62,848 nt of DNA from Chromatiales bacterium (GTDB taxonomy: Bacteria > Pseudomonadota > Gammaproteobacteria > JAHELT01): contig JAHELT010000009.1 in NCBI GenBank assembly GCA_024644045.1, positions 1-62,848 on the forward strand. Reading direction: 5' to 3'. The notes beneath the pieces are model-generated. The model was given only the letters and a program-made list of their open reading frames with translations. It was not told where the DNA came from and ran no database searches. Positions 1 through 8,509 of the stretch are shown here, piece after piece (position 1 is the stretch's first letter; each line of letters begins with the position of its first letter). The translations under genes were made by a program, and so were the position numbers.

Positions 1-214
1 GCGTGGGCGCGGTTTGCGACAGCAGGTAGGCGCCCCAGGCGAGGGTTAGCGCGAGCACGTCGCTCAGGTTGTGCGTGGCATCGGAGATCAGCGCCACCGA
101 GTTGTAGAGAACGCCCGCGCCGGCCTCCAGCACCACGAACGCCGTGTTCATGGCGATACCGAGCTTGAAGGCGCGATCGTAGTTGGCGGGGGAATGTGCG
201 TGGTCGTGTGCCAT
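1..214 (-). CDS. Cation diffusion facilitator (CDF) transporter, N-terminal part
   Basis: The first 71 residues of a leftward gene that runs off the window. The start ATG is at 214. The N-terminus is His-rich (MAHDHAHS), followed by a hydrophobic segment and a second helix carrying SDATHNLSDV, the metal-site motif of TM2 in CzcD/ZitB-type CDF exporters (the HxxxD/DxxxD arrangement binds Zn, Co or Cd). The protein should sit in the inner membrane and exchange divalent metal for protons. The gene starts 22 bp after paaK ends, on the same strand, so it could be read through from the paa block, although no functional link is obvious. Metal specificity cannot be judged from this fragment. Confidence 0.85.
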   Translation of the reverse strand, partial: MAHDHAHSPANYDRAFKLGIAMNTAFVVLEAGAGVLYNSVALISDATHNLSDVLALTLAWGAYLLSQTAPT

Positions 215-236
215 GTCGCGCTCGCGTTTGTGGAGG

Positions 237-1547
237 CTACCGGCGCTTGTCCACGACCCGCTGCGCCTTGCCGAGCGAGCGCGGAAGGGTCTGGGGAGCG
301 CTCACCACGACGTTGCACGAGATACCCACGTACGATTTGACAGCGCGCTGGAGTTCCGTCGCAAGGTCTGCGCCTTCGTTGTGCGGGGTGTGCTCCACGT
401 TCACCGTCAGCTGGTCGAGGTTGCCCTCGCGGCGCAGTTCCAGCTGATAGTGCGGCGCCAGTCCGGGCGTTTTCAGAATCAGCTCCTCGATCTGGGTGGG
501 GAACACGTTGACGCCGCGCACGATGAACATGTCGTCGCTGCGGCCGGTGACTTTTTCCATGCGCCGCATGGTGCGCGCCGTGCCGGGCAGCAGCCGGGTG
601 AGATCGCGCGTGCGGTAACGGATCACGGGCATCGCCTGCTTGGTCAGCGAGGTGAAGACCAGCTCGCCGATCTCACCGTCCGGCAACGTGGCGCCGGTCT
701 CGGGGTCGATGATCTCCGGGTAGAAGTGGTCCTCCCAGACGGTCAGCCCGTCCTTCGTCTCGATGCATTCCTGCGCGACGCCGGGGCCGATGACTTCCGA
801 CAACCCGTAGATGTCGATCGCGTCTATGCCCATGCGCTCTTCCAGCTCGCGACGCATCTCGTTGGTCCAGGGTTCGGCGCCGAAGATGCCGATGCGCAGC
901 GACGAGGCGCTGGCGTCGAGCCCCTGGCGTTCGAACTCATCGGCGATGTTCAGGCAGTACGAAGGCGTGACCATGATGATGTCGGGCTTGAAGTCCTCGA
1001 TCAACATCACCTGCTTCTCGGTCTGGCCGCCCGACATCGGTATGACCGTGCAGCCGAGGCGCTCGGCGCCGTAGTGAGCGCCCAGCCCGCCCGTGAACAG
1101 GCCGTAACCGTAGGCGACGTGACAGATGTCCCCGGGCCTGCCCCCGGCCGCGCGGATGGACCGCGCCATAACGTGCGCCCAGGTGTCGATATCCGCCTGC
1201 GTGTAACCGACCACGGTCGGCTTGCCGGTGGTGCCGCTGGAAGCGTGTACGCGTACCAGCTGTTCGCGCGGTACCGCGAACATGCCGAACGGGTAGTGCT
1301 CGCGCAGGTCCTGCTTGACCGTGAACGGAAACTGCCGCAGATCGTCGAGGCGCTGCAGATCGGCGGGCGCAATGCCCGCGTCATCGAACGCCGTTTTGTA
1401 GAAGGCAACGTTGTCGTAGGCGTGGCGCAGCGACCACTGGAGGCGTTCAAGCTGGAGCGTGCGCAACTCCTCGGCGCTCGCGGTCTCTATGGCTTCCAGC
1501 CGGCTGCGTGGATCGTCGCTCATGTTCTGCCCCGTGTGCTCAGTCAT
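237..1547 (-). CDS. paaK: Phenylacetate-CoA ligase PaaK
   Basis: Activates phenylacetate to phenylacetyl-CoA with ATP, the entry step of the aerobic paa pathway in the cytoplasm. The 436-residue length fits the family (about 435). The N-terminal block (IETASAEELRTLQ, then LQWSLRHAYDN) is characteristic of PaaK. The adenylate-forming P-loop SSGTTGKPT lies at about residues 103-111 and YGLSE at about 247. The C-terminal lid domain carries GRSDDM and RGVNVFP. The ATG at 1547 is preceded by GGAGAGG at good spacing and overlaps the end of paaI by 8 bp, pointing to translational coupling. A second in-frame ATG at 1523 is a possible alternative start. It is the last gene of the paaG-paaI-paaK block. 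Confidence 0.95.
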   Translation of the reverse strand: MTEHTGQNMSDDPRSRLEAIETASAEELRTLQLERLQWSLRHAYDNVAFYKTAFDDAGIAPADLQRLDDLRQFPFTVKQDLREHYPFGMFAVPREQLVRVHASSGTTGKPTVVGYTQADIDTWAHVMARSIRAAGGRPGDICHVAYGYGLFTGGLGAHYGAERLGCTVIPMSGGQTEKQVMLIEDFKPDIIMVTPSYCLNIADEFERQGLDASASSLRIGIFGAEPWTNEMRRELEERMGIDAIDIYGLSEVIGPGVAQECIETKDGLTVWEDHFYPEIIDPETGATLPDGEIGELVFTSLTKQAMPVIRYRTRDLTRLLPGTARTMRRMEKVTGRSDDMFIVRGVNVFPTQIEELILKTPGLAPHYQLELRREGNLDQLTVNVEHTPHNEGADLATELQRAVKSYVGISCNVVVSAPQTLPRSLGKAQRVVDKRR

Positions 1548-1998
1548 CCGGAACGGCCTCTCCGGCCGCGGCCACGACCGGCTCGTTGAGACGGTGCGAT
1601 TTGCCACGGAACAGCGCCACCGTCTCGCCATGCTGGTTGCTTACCGTTATGTCGAACACCCCGCTGCGTCCCCGCACGACGCGCTGCTCCGCGCTCGCCG
1701 TCAGCGTATCGCCGATCTGCGCCGGCAGCAGGAATTCGATGCTGCAGCCGGCCGCCACACTGACCACATTGTAGCTGTTGCACGCGTGCGCAAAAGCCGT
1801 ATCCGCGAGCGTGAAGATCAGGCCGCCGTGGCAGATGGCGTGGCCGTTCGCCATGTCTTTACGCACCGTCATGCGCATCACCGCCGAGCCCGGCGCTACT
1901 GCCACCGGTTCGATGCCGAGCAATGCCGCGCACCTGTCATCCCGGTGCATGCTTGCACTGACGGTGGCGGCGATCTCCTGCGCGCTGGGCGGCTGCAT
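1540..1998 (-). CDS. paaI: Hydroxyphenylacetyl-CoA thioesterase PaaI
   Basis: A hot-dog-fold thioesterase of 152 residues. In the paa pathway PaaI is thought to release CoA from dead-end intermediates such as ring-hydroxylated phenylacetyl-CoA. The catalytic-helix region reads NGHAICHGGLIFTLADTAFA, with the HGG and the downstream acidic residue expected of PaaI-type enzymes. The start ATG at 1998 lies only 3 bp after the paaG stop, and the 3' end overlaps paaK, so the three genes form a tight operon. The family call is firm; substrate preference follows from the context. Confidence 0.93.
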   Translation of the reverse strand: MQPPSAQEIAATVSASMHRDDRCAALLGIEPVAVAPGSAVMRMTVRKDMANGHAICHGGLIFTLADTAFAHACNSYNVVSVAAGCSIEFLLPAQIGDTLTASAEQRVVRGRSGVFDITVSNQHGETVALFRGKSHRLNEPVVAAAGEAVPDD

Positions 1999-2001
1999 GC
2001 T

Positions 2002-2793
2002 TCAGGCGCCGGTGAACCGGGGTTCGCGTTTCTCGAGGAACGCGGCGACGCCCTCGCGGTAGTCCGCGCTGCGGCCTGCCTGACGCTGCAGATCCCGCTC
2101 CAGGTCCAGCTGCACGTCGAGCGAGTTGCTGCCGGCCGCGTTGATCGCCTGCTTGATCCTGGCCAGCCCGGCGGTGGGCTGAGTCGCCAGGTGCCGGGCC
2201 AGACCGCGCGCCCTCGGCATCAGCGCCTCGTCGGGCAGACATTCCCAGATCATTCCCCACGCCGCGGCCTGCTCCGCCGGCAGCTTGTCACCGAGCATTG
2301 CCAGTCCCATCGCGCGGGCCCGGCCCCCAAGGTGCGGCAGCAGCCAGGTGCCGCCGCTGTCGGGTACCAGGCCGAGGCGGCAGAACGCCTGCACGAAGCT
2401 GGCCGAGCGCGCTGCCAGCACGATGTCGCAAGCCAGCGCGATGTTCGCCCCGGCGCCGGCCGCGACTCCGTTCACCGCGGCGATCACCGGGAGCGGCAGG
2501 CCGGTGAGCGTGCGGATCAGCGGATTGTAGTTCTGCTGCAGCGAGTCGCCCAGGTCGGGCGCCCCGGCTGCAGCCGTCTGGGCGCGGTCCTGCAGGTCCT
2601 GGCCGGCACAGAACCCCCGCCCGCGTCCGGTGAGGAGCAGGCAGCGAACGGCCGGCTCCGCCTGCACGCGCGCCAGCGCATCGCGCAGCTCGCCATGCAT
2701 CTCGCCGGTGAAGCTGTTCAGTCGATCGGGCCGGTTCAGCGCAATTTCGGCCACGCCGTCGGCGATTTCGAGCTCGATGGTTCGGTAGGTCAT
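2002..2793 (-). CDS. paaG: 1,2-epoxyphenylacetyl-CoA isomerase PaaG
   Basis: A crotonase-family protein of 263 residues, almost exactly the length of characterised PaaG. It converts ring-1,2-epoxyphenylacetyl-CoA to the oxepin form. The N-terminal NRPDRLNSFTGEMH block is the PaaG variant of the crotonase start. The oxyanion-hole segments are GRGFCAGQDL and NGVAAGAGAN, and LVPDSGGTWLLP carries the aspartate position typical of isomerases in this family. It heads the paaG-paaI-paaK block, and the 308 bp upstream hold a candidate promoter/operator. Other enoyl-CoA hydratases are excluded mainly by the LNSF and DSGG signatures and by the neighbouring paa genes. Confidence 0.92.
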   Translation of the reverse strand: MTYRTIELEIADGVAEIALNRPDRLNSFTGEMHGELRDALARVQAEPAVRCLLLTGRGRGFCAGQDLQDRAQTAAAGAPDLGDSLQQNYNPLIRTLTGLPLPVIAAVNGVAAGAGANIALACDIVLAARSASFVQAFCRLGLVPDSGGTWLLPHLGGRARAMGLAMLGDKLPAEQAAAWGMIWECLPDEALMPRARGLARHLATQPTAGLARIKQAINAAGSNSLDVQLDLERDLQRQAGRSADYREGVAAFLEKREPRFTGA

Positions 2794-2874
2794 TGCAGTC
2801 CTCGCGCGTGCCGGCGGCGGGCGTTCATGGCCGGTCGCTGCTGGTGTAGCCGGGCCGCCCGAAGGTCGCATGAA

Positions 2875-2914
2875 AAGATACAAAATATCCACCTGCATTC
2901 CCAATCGTGTATCT
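2875..2914 (-). promoter_or_regulatory. Candidate paaG promoter with overlapping inverted repeat
   Basis: The 308-bp gap 2794-3101 has no gene but contains one AT-rich patch. On the minus strand TTGGGA (2899-2904) and TATCTT (2875-2880) are separated by 18 bp, a plausible sigma-70 promoter about 80 bp before paaG. AGATACA (2876-2882) and TGTATCT (2908-2914) form a perfect 7-bp inverted repeat with starts 32 bp apart, about three helical turns. One arm covers the -10 box and the other lies just upstream of the -35. This geometry suits a repressor such as the TetR-type PaaR or GntR-type PaaX; which one is not known. Confidence 0.45.
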
Positions 2915-3101
2915 CCTACGGCGGGCAGCGCCCTGCGTTGCAGAGTTACGCAAAGGGGGATCGGCAGGCGGGCAGATGAGGTCATGCCTCGTGGAGGCCG
3001 CGACCGTCGAACGCCTCGGTGACTACACGAACGCGGACCGGAGTGCGCCGCCCTACGCGCGCGCAGGGCCCCCCGGCCCGGTCGGCGAACGCGCGAATCG
3101 G

Positions 3102-3878
3102 TCAGCGGTTCTGGAAACGCGCCTCGCGCTTGTCGACGAAGGCCTGCATGCCTTCCTTCTGGTCGGCGGTCGCAAAGGTTGCGTGAAACAGGCGCTTCTC
3201 GAAACGCAGCCCCTCCAGCAAAGTGGTCTCGAACGCGCGGTTGACGCTTTCCTTCGCCATGTAAGCGGCCACCCGGGAGTAGCCGGCAATCACGTTGGCC
3301 GTAGCAATCGCATCTTCCAGCAGCGCGTCGTTGTCCACCACGCGCGTTACCAGGCCGGCGCGCTCCGCCTCCTCGGCATCCATCATCCGTCCGGTCAGGC
3401 ACATCTCCATCGCCTTGGCCTTGCCCACCGCGCGGGTCAGGCGCTGGGTACCGCCCAGACCCGGGATAGTGCCCAGCTTGATCTCCGGCTGTCCGAACTT
3501 CGCGTTCCTGGCGGCGATGATGAAATCGCACATCATGGCCAGCTCGCAGCCGCCGCCCAGCGCGTAGCCGGCCACTGCGGCGATTACCGGCTTGCGGCAA
3601 CGTTCGATGCGTTCGGCCTCGTCGCGCAGAAAATCGCCCAGGTAGGTGTCGACCAGGTCCAGGTCTTTCATGTGACTGATGTCGGCGCCGGCTGCGAACG
3701 CCTTCTGATTTCCGGTCACGACGATCGCGCCGACCTCGTCGTCCCGTTCTGCATCATCGAGCGCGCGCGCAAGCTCGCTGATCAATGCGCTCGACAGCGC
3801 GTTCAGAACGTCGGGGCGGTTGAGCGTGATGAGCGCGGCGCGCTCGTGCAGCTGGTAAAGAATCGTTTCAAAACTCAT
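3102..3878 (-). CDS. paaF: 2,3-dehydroadipyl-CoA hydratase PaaF
   Basis: An enoyl-CoA hydratase of 258 residues, expected to hydrate 2,3-dehydroadipyl-CoA late in phenylacetate breakdown. Crotonase landmarks are present: [10 protein letters not shown], the oxyanion-hole [22 protein letters not shown] with the first catalytic Glu, and [17 protein letters not shown] with the second. Two catalytic glutamates make a true hydratase, unlike the neighbouring PaaG. The start ATG at 3878 overlaps the paaY stop (ATGA-type), and GAGGAA precedes it, so paaY-paaF are co-translated. A general short-chain enoyl-CoA hydratase is the alternative; the paaY linkage favours paaF. Confidence 0.88.
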   Translation of the reverse strand: MSFETILYQLHERAALITLNRPDVLNALSSALISELARALDDAERDDEVGAIVVTGNQKAFAAGADISHMKDLDLVDTYLGDFLRDEAERIERCRKPVIAAVAGYALGGGCELAMMCDFIIAARNAKFGQPEIKLGTIPGLGGTQRLTRAVGKAKAMEMCLTGRMMDAEEAERAGLVTRVVDNDALLEDAIATANVIAGYSRVAAYMAKESVNRAFETTLLEGLRFEKRLFHATFATADQKEGMQAFVDKREARFQNR

Positions 3879-4489
3879 CGGTTCCTCGTCGTGTCTTTGG
3901 ATTTGTACAGTGGCTGCAGGTCGCTGACTTCGATGCGCCTGCGTCCGGGTTCCGCTTCGCTCAGCGGCTCGACTGGCTGCAGGCTGCGTCGGCTGCGCAG
4001 CGCAAGTTCCTGGTAATCCTTGGTGCCGCGCTGCTTCCAGGCGAGCTCCTCGTCGGTGACGCTGCGTACGATCTTCCCTGGCACGCCGGCAATCAGACTG
4101 CGCGCGGGGGCCTCGAAACCGGCCTTGACGAACGCGTTGGCCGCAACGATGCTTTCCGCCCCCACGGTGACGCCGTCCATGATCGTCGCGTTCATACCGA
4201 TCAGCACGTCGTCTTCCAGGGTGCAACCGTGCAGTACCGCGGCGTGACCGATATGCCCGCCTGCGCCGATCACCGTGTCGCAGTTCGGAAAACCGTGCAT
4301 CACGCAACAGTCCTGCACGTTGCTGCCGGGGTGCATCACGATTCTGCCGAAGTCCCCGCGCAGCGAGGCCAGCGGGGCGACGTAGCAGGCGGCCGCCACG
4401 ATGACGTCGCCGATGAGCACGGCGTCGGGGTGCACGAAAGCCGTTGGGTCAACGACCGGAACGATACCGTCGATCGCGTAGATGGGCAT
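3875..4489 (-). CDS. paaY: PaaY hexapeptide-repeat thioesterase / gamma-carbonic-anhydrase-like
   Basis: A 204-residue left-handed beta-helix protein with hexapeptide repeats and the gamma-class metal ligands in the right spacing (VMHGF, then [12 protein letters not shown]). The ending extended by a charged tail is typical of PaaY. PaaY is proposed to hydrolyse a toxic CoA thioester formed by spontaneous ring chemistry, protecting the pathway. It is the first gene of the leftward paaY-paaF pair and overlaps paaF by 4 bp. A perfect TATAAT lies 36 bp upstream. A generic gamma-carbonic anhydrase is the alternative, but length, tail and neighbours all point to PaaY. Confidence 0.9.
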   Translation of the reverse strand: MPIYAIDGIVPVVDPTAFVHPDAVLIGDVIVAAACYVAPLASLRGDFGRIVMHPGSNVQDCCVMHGFPNCDTVIGAGGHIGHAAVLHGCTLEDDVLIGMNATIMDGVTVGAESIVAANAFVKAGFEAPARSLIAGVPGKIVRSVTDEELAWKQRGTKDYQELALRSRRSLQPVEPLSEAEPGRRRIEVSDLQPLYKSKDTTRNR

Positions 4490-4524
4490 GGCAAGGCTCC
4501 GCGCCGTACAGCTGACAGTCGGCG

Positions 4525-4530
4525 ATTATA
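4525..4530 (-). promoter_or_regulatory. -10 box of a paaY-paaF promoter
   Basis: A perfect TATAAT on the minus strand, 36 bp before the paaY ATG, in otherwise GC-rich DNA. No convincing -35 hexamer is seen 16-18 bp upstream, so the promoter may need an activator or an extended contact. Confidence 0.5.
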
Positions 4531-4603
4531 CGTGATCCGATGCACGCGCCGGCCCGCGTACCCGCGTGCCGCGGTGCGCGTGGTGCTTTGTCCGGGCTTG
4601 GTC

Positions 4604-4609
4604 TATAGT
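4604..4609 (+). promoter_or_regulatory. -10-like box before small membrane protein
   Basis: TATAGT lies 30 bp before the ATG at 4639. The -35 region is weak (TTGTCC is too close). It supports the small downstream gene being real but is not strong by itself. Confidence 0.3.
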
Positions 4610-4638
4610 GAAAGCCGGGCGCAACAGGGGTTCCAACA

Positions 4639-4896
4639 ATGTGCGGCGACAGTACGCTTTACCCGATGCTCGGCGTGGGCGCCTTCATGGTCATGTTCTG
4701 GGTCGGTTTCGTGCTGGGCTACGAGGCCGGGCTCGGGTGTCTGATACTGCCCTGTGGTCTGCTGTTCGGTGCGCTGGGCACACAGCTCGTCGTCAAGCTG
4801 GAGCGGAGCGCCGGCGGGCGTTCCCGACACGCGCCGGCGGCGCGGGCGCAGCGGGCCGGCGGGTTGCCGGCGCCGGCGTATCGCCACGCCGACTGA
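4639..4896 (+). CDS. Small membrane protein of unknown function
   Basis: 85 residues. Two hydrophobic stretches (about residues 8-28 and 31-53) separated by a short polar loop, followed by a basic, Ala/Arg-rich cytoplasmic tail. I do not recognise the family. Support for being real: a TATAGT box 30 bp upstream, a GGGG-containing ribosome-binding region, membrane-like composition unlikely by chance, and no competing gene on either strand. It converges with the cyclic-nucleotide-domain gene, whose stop is 6 bp away. Confidence 0.5.
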   Translation: MCGDSTLYPMLGVGAFMVMFWVGFVLGYEAGLGCLILPCGLLFGALGTQLVVKLERSAGGRSRHAPAARAQRAGGLPAPAYRHAD

Positions 4897-4902
4897 GGTC
4901 CT

Positions 4903-5391
4903 TCACGTCAGGCCGCTGAGCGTAGTCTCCGGCAGCGGCTCACCCATCAGGGCACGAAACAGCAGGGCGTCTATCTCGCGCAGCCGCCGGCTGACTTCCC
5001 GGCCGATGTTCATCTGCAGCAGTGCGAACTGCTCGACATCTTGCTCGTAAAGCCTATGCAGGATGCCGGCGTTGATCTGCAGCGCTTCGCTCGGCTCGAC
5101 GGCGAGGGCGGAGGCGCTGCGTGGAAACAGATCGATCAACGCCATTTCCCCGAAGCAGTCCCCGGCCTGCATGAAGCGCAGCAGCCTGGAAGTCGACTGC
5201 CAGGTCTTGTAGATCTCCACCCGGCCCGTCTGCAGCACGTACATGGTCTGGCTCTTCTCGCCCTCGTGAAAGAAATGCTCACCGGCGGGCACCGCCAGCG
5301 GCTCCGCCAGTCCGGTAAGCAGCTCCATCGCCGCGGCGTTGAGACCGCCGAACACCGGCATGGCGGTTAGCAGCTTCAGTCGCTCGTGCAT
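4903..5391 (-). CDS. Stand-alone cyclic-nucleotide-binding-domain protein
   Basis: 162 residues, almost entirely one CAP_ED/cNMP-binding beta-barrel: VPAGEHFFHEGEKSQTMYVL, then GDCFGEMALIDLFPRSASA, the phosphate-binding cassette with the family's Gly-Glu and Arg-Ser. There is no helix-turn-helix after the barrel, so it is not a Crp/Fnr transcription factor; it probably acts as a regulatory or partner protein. The ATG at 5391 (MHERLKLL) fits the usual start of such proteins. An in-frame ATG at 5484 would add 31 residues and shorten the gap to the upstream kinase gene to 33 bp. It lies downstream of, and in line with, the rhodanese and kinase genes. Confidence 0.8.
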   Translation of the reverse strand: MHERLKLLTAMPVFGGLNAAAMELLTGLAEPLAVPAGEHFFHEGEKSQTMYVLQTGRVEIYKTWQSTSRLLRFMQAGDCFGEMALIDLFPRSASALAVEPSEALQINAGILHRLYEQDVEQFALLQMNIGREVSRRLREIDALLFRALMGEPLPETTLSGLT

Positions 5392-5517
5392 GTCTCGCGT
5401 TGCTCGCGCGCCCTCCCGGCGCAAGGCAAGTATGCCAGAGCGGGCGCCGGACACGTAGGTACGAACGCCGCGAACCGCGCCCATGATCGAGGCGGCGTCG
5501 GCTTTCCCCAGTGCGGG

Positions 5518-7467
5518 TCATGCCGCTTCGCTGTCGTGCGCCCCACGCGTGCGCGGCAGGGTGAAGGTGAACGAGGCGCCGCCGGATGGATTGTTGCAGA
5601 CGCTGATGGTCCCCTCGTGCAGCGCGACGATGTTGCGGCAGATGGCCAGGCCCAGCCCGGTGCCGCCGGCCCCGGTCTTGGTCGTGCTCGATTGTACGAA
5701 CTCGTTGAATACGTCCTCGAGCTCCGCTTCCGGAATGCCGATGCCCCGGTCGCTCACGGTCACCGATACCGCGCTGCGTGGCCCGCCCTGCGGCGGCTGC
5801 AGCTCACCGTCCCCGAGCATGACCTCGATGCACGAGCGCGGCGGCGAGAATTTCATCGAGTTCGCAACCAGATTCAGCATCACCTGCCGGATCTGCTCCG
5901 CGTCCACGTGCGCGCAGGTGTCGCCGGTGCGCTTGTACACAGCGATCGACTGTTCCCGCTCTTTAAGTAGCGATTCGAGCTCCGTCTCCACCTTGTCCAG
6001 AATCGCGGCCAGGTCGCAGTGCTGCAGACTGATCACGGTCTTGCCGCTTTCCAGCTTCGAAAGATCGAGCAGAGCGTCGAGCAGCTTCAGCAGGCGTGTG
6101 CCGCTGTCCTTGATTCGCTCGAAATAGATGCCGATCTTCTCGGGCGGTGCGCTCCTCAAGTTGCGCGCCCCCAGGTTCGCAAAGCTGAGGATAGCGTGCA
6201 TCGGGGTGCGCAGCTCATGCGACATGTTCGCGAGGAATTCGGATTTGCTGCGACTGGCGGCGACTGCCTGTTCCTTGGCATCGCTGAGCTCGGCCGTACG
6301 TTCCTCGACCAGCTCCTGCAGGTTGTCGCGGTGGTGCTGCAACTGCCGTTCGGCGTTGTAGCGCGCGGTGATGTCGGTGCCGGTACCGCGGTATCCCAGA
6401 AAGTTGCCGTCGGGACCGAACACCGGGCGGCCGTTGATGGATACGGTGACCTGCTCGCCGTTCGCTTTCGTGCGTGAGTGGATGAACCCGCGGAACGGCC
6501 TGTGCGCGGCCAGATCCTCGAGGTGCTGCCGCCACGCCGCCGGGTCGACGTCGGGGATACCGGTTTCCTGGCGGGTCTTACCGAGCAGCGCCTCCTGGGT
6601 GACGCCCGTGACGTCGGTGAAGCGTTCGGAGAAGTAGGAGAAGCGCAACGCCTCGTCCATCTCCCAGAACCAGTCCGATGCCGCCCGCGTGAAGTCGCGA
6701 AAGCGCTGCTCGCTGGCACGCAGCGCCGCCGCCGTTCGCCGCTCTTCCTCGGACTGCTGCTCGATCACGTGGATTTTCTGCTGCAGCGCCGCGGCCATGT
6801 CGTTGAACGCCGTCGCCAGCGACCCTGTTTCGTCGCGGCTGTCGATGCTCACGCGTACGCTGTAGTCACCGCTTTCGGACAGCTCGCTCACGGCCGCCGT
6901 CAGTTTGCTCAACGAGTCGGTGAGCCGCTTGCCGAGCAGGATCGAGAGCAGCACGCAGGCCAGTGCCATGAGCGGGGCCAGGATCGATGCCAGCACGGCG
7001 TACCCGCGCAGCAGCGGTGTCAGTGCCTTCGCGTCCACCAGAAAGTACACCGTGCCCAGGGGCCGGCCCTGGTGCTCCAAGGGGCTGAACTGCTCGATGA
7101 TGTCGCCGTCGGCGAGAACCGCCGGCAGGGTCTGCGGCATCGCCGGGAGCACGATGCGTGCGTCGGTGTCGCGCGCGTAACGTAACAGCACTTCGTTGTC
7201 ACGATCGAACAGGTAGGCAACCTGCACGAACTCGATCGCATCCAGGTTGTCGAGCACGTCGGCCGCGGCGTCGGGACTGTCCAGCAGCACCACTTCGATG
7301 AAGTCGCGGCTCAACACGTGGGCAATGTCCTGCACGTGTTCAGTCTGGTACGCGCGCAGAGTGTTCACGGTCCAGCGCGTCACCACCGTCATGCCGGCGA
7401 GCAGCAGCGCTGCCGAGATCGCCCCCGCGGCGATCGCGAGCTTTATGCGTATCGGCAGGGTCGGCAT
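5518..7467 (-). CDS. Membrane sensor histidine kinase (HAMP-PAS-HisKA-HATPase)
   Basis: 649 residues. TM helix at about 8-30, a periplasmic sensor region to about 155, second TM at about 157-181, HAMP to about 235 with coiled coil, PAS domain about 255-370 (WFWEMDEALRFSYFS ... GYRGTGTDIT), coiled linker, HisKA with the phospho-acceptor in NMSHELRTP (His at about 417), then HATPase_c with the N box NLVANSMKFSPP, DRGIGIPE and GTGLGLAICRN. No receiver domain and no response regulator lies beside it, so it is an orphan kinase. It starts 14 bp after the rhodanese stop and is probably co-transcribed with it. The stimulus is unknown; the periplasmic rhodanese hints at a sulfur signal, but that is inference. 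Confidence 0.92.
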   Translation of the reverse strand: MPTLPIRIKLAIAAGAISAALLLAGMTVVTRWTVNTLRAYQTEHVQDIAHVLSRDFIEVVLLDSPDAAADVLDNLDAIEFVQVAYLFDRDNEVLLRYARDTDARIVLPAMPQTLPAVLADGDIIEQFSPLEHQGRPLGTVYFLVDAKALTPLLRGYAVLASILAPLMALACVLLSILLGKRLTDSLSKLTAAVSELSESGDYSVRVSIDSRDETGSLATAFNDMAAALQQKIHVIEQQSEEERRTAAALRASEQRFRDFTRAASDWFWEMDEALRFSYFSERFTDVTGVTQEALLGKTRQETGIPDVDPAAWRQHLEDLAAHRPFRGFIHSRTKANGEQVTVSINGRPVFGPDGNFLGYRGTGTDITARYNAERQLQHHRDNLQELVEERTAELSDAKEQAVAASRSKSEFLANMSHELRTPMHAILSFANLGARNLRSAPPEKIGIYFERIKDSGTRLLKLLDALLDLSKLESGKTVISLQHCDLAAILDKVETELESLLKEREQSIAVYKRTGDTCAHVDAEQIRQVMLNLVANSMKFSPPRSCIEVMLGDGELQPPQGGPRSAVSVTVSDRGIGIPEAELEDVFNEFVQSSTTKTGAGGTGLGLAICRNIVALHEGTISVCNNPSGGASFTFTLPRTRGAHDSEAA

Positions 7468-7481
7468 GCGTGCCAGCGGCG

Positions 7482-8345
7482 CTAGTGCTCCCGCTCGATC
7501 GGCAGCGAGTGGTCGTTACCCCATTCGTACCAGGACCCGTCGTAGGCAGCGACGTCGTAGCCGAGGCTGCGCAAGGTGAAGTACGCCATCGCGGCGTACT
7601 GGCCCTTGTTGCAGTAGGTGATCACCTGCTTGTTCCTGGGGATGTCGTCGAACATCCGGCCCAGCTCGGCAAGCGATCGGAACTGGGTCCGGGTGCCGGC
7701 GATGAGCCCGGTCGCCGGTATGTTGCGCGCCGATGGAATGTGCCCGCGGCGCGCGGCGATGGACTGCAGCCCGAGGTATTCCGCTTCGCTTCGCGCATCG
7801 ATCAGCACGACCTCGTCGCTCTGGGTGGCGATCTGTGTCGAGCGCTTGGTCGCCAGGCGCCGTGGATTGACCGACGGCAGGTAGCTGCTGCGCTTGCGCG
7901 GGCGAGCCTGGCGGGTGGTGGGGCCGGTCTGTGCGGCCCAGGCGTCGAAACCGTCGTTCAGTATCGAGATCCGCCGATGCCCGTAGACCTCGAACACCCA
8001 GAACACGCGCGCCGCATCGTCGAAATCGCCGTCGTCGTAGAGCACGAGGTGGTCCTCGTTACGGATGCCGGTTTCACGCAGCAGCTCCTTGATCACCGAG
8101 ATCGGTGCCAGCAGGTCGGTGCGCGCCTCCTGGCTGTACGTGGCGGCCACCGGAAGGCTGACTGCACCCTCGATGTGCCCGGCAGCGAACGCCTCGGGCT
8201 CGCGCGTGTCGACGACAACCACGTCGTCGCGAGCCAGGTTTGCTCTCAACCAGGCCTGATCGACCATGAACATGTTCTCGGCGGCGGCGTGCGTGACGGC
8301 GCACACCGTGAGCGATAGAAGCAACGTCAGACGGGGATAGCTCAT
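7482..8345 (-). CDS. Periplasmic tandem-rhodanese sulfurtransferase
   Basis: 287 residues with a Sec-type signal peptide (residues 1-22, ending THAAAE). Two rhodanese domains follow, about 28-140 and 175-285. The C-terminal one is catalytic, with Cys245 in CNKGQYA; the N-terminal copy has DDGD in place of the Cys loop and is inactive, as in classic thiosulfate/3-mercaptopyruvate sulfurtransferases. It probably transfers sulfane sulfur to cyanide or thiols in the periplasm. First gene of a leftward group with the sensor kinase (14-bp gap). The CxxGxxA loop is closer to thiosulfate- than to mercaptopyruvate-type enzymes. Confidence 0.9.
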   Translation of the reverse strand: MSYPRLTLLLSLTVCAVTHAAAENMFMVDQAWLRANLARDDVVVVDTREPEAFAAGHIEGAVSLPVAATYSQEARTDLLAPISVIKELLRETGIRNEDHLVLYDDGDFDDAARVFWVFEVYGHRRISILNDGFDAWAAQTGPTTRQARPRKRSSYLPSVNPRRLATKRSTQIATQSDEVVLIDARSEAEYLGLQSIAARRGHIPSARNIPATGLIAGTRTQFRSLAELGRMFDDIPRNKQVITYCNKGQYAAMAYFTLRSLGYDVAAYDGSWYEWGNDHSLPIEREH

Positions 8346-8509
8346 AAGGTTCGTTTCGCGTGACCGTGGGTGGCGCTGCGTGAGCAGCAGTGCTCCGGGG
8401 TATCAGCGGCAGGCCACGGGCAATCTGAAGGCACGCCCGCCGGCGCGGCTAAAGTACCGGACGCCCGCTGCCGCTAACGTGGCCTGCGGAGCACCAGGGA
8501 GCGCACACT

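Noticed and set aside
183-1589. 468-codon open frame on the plus strand
   Set aside because: Antisense shadow of paaK.
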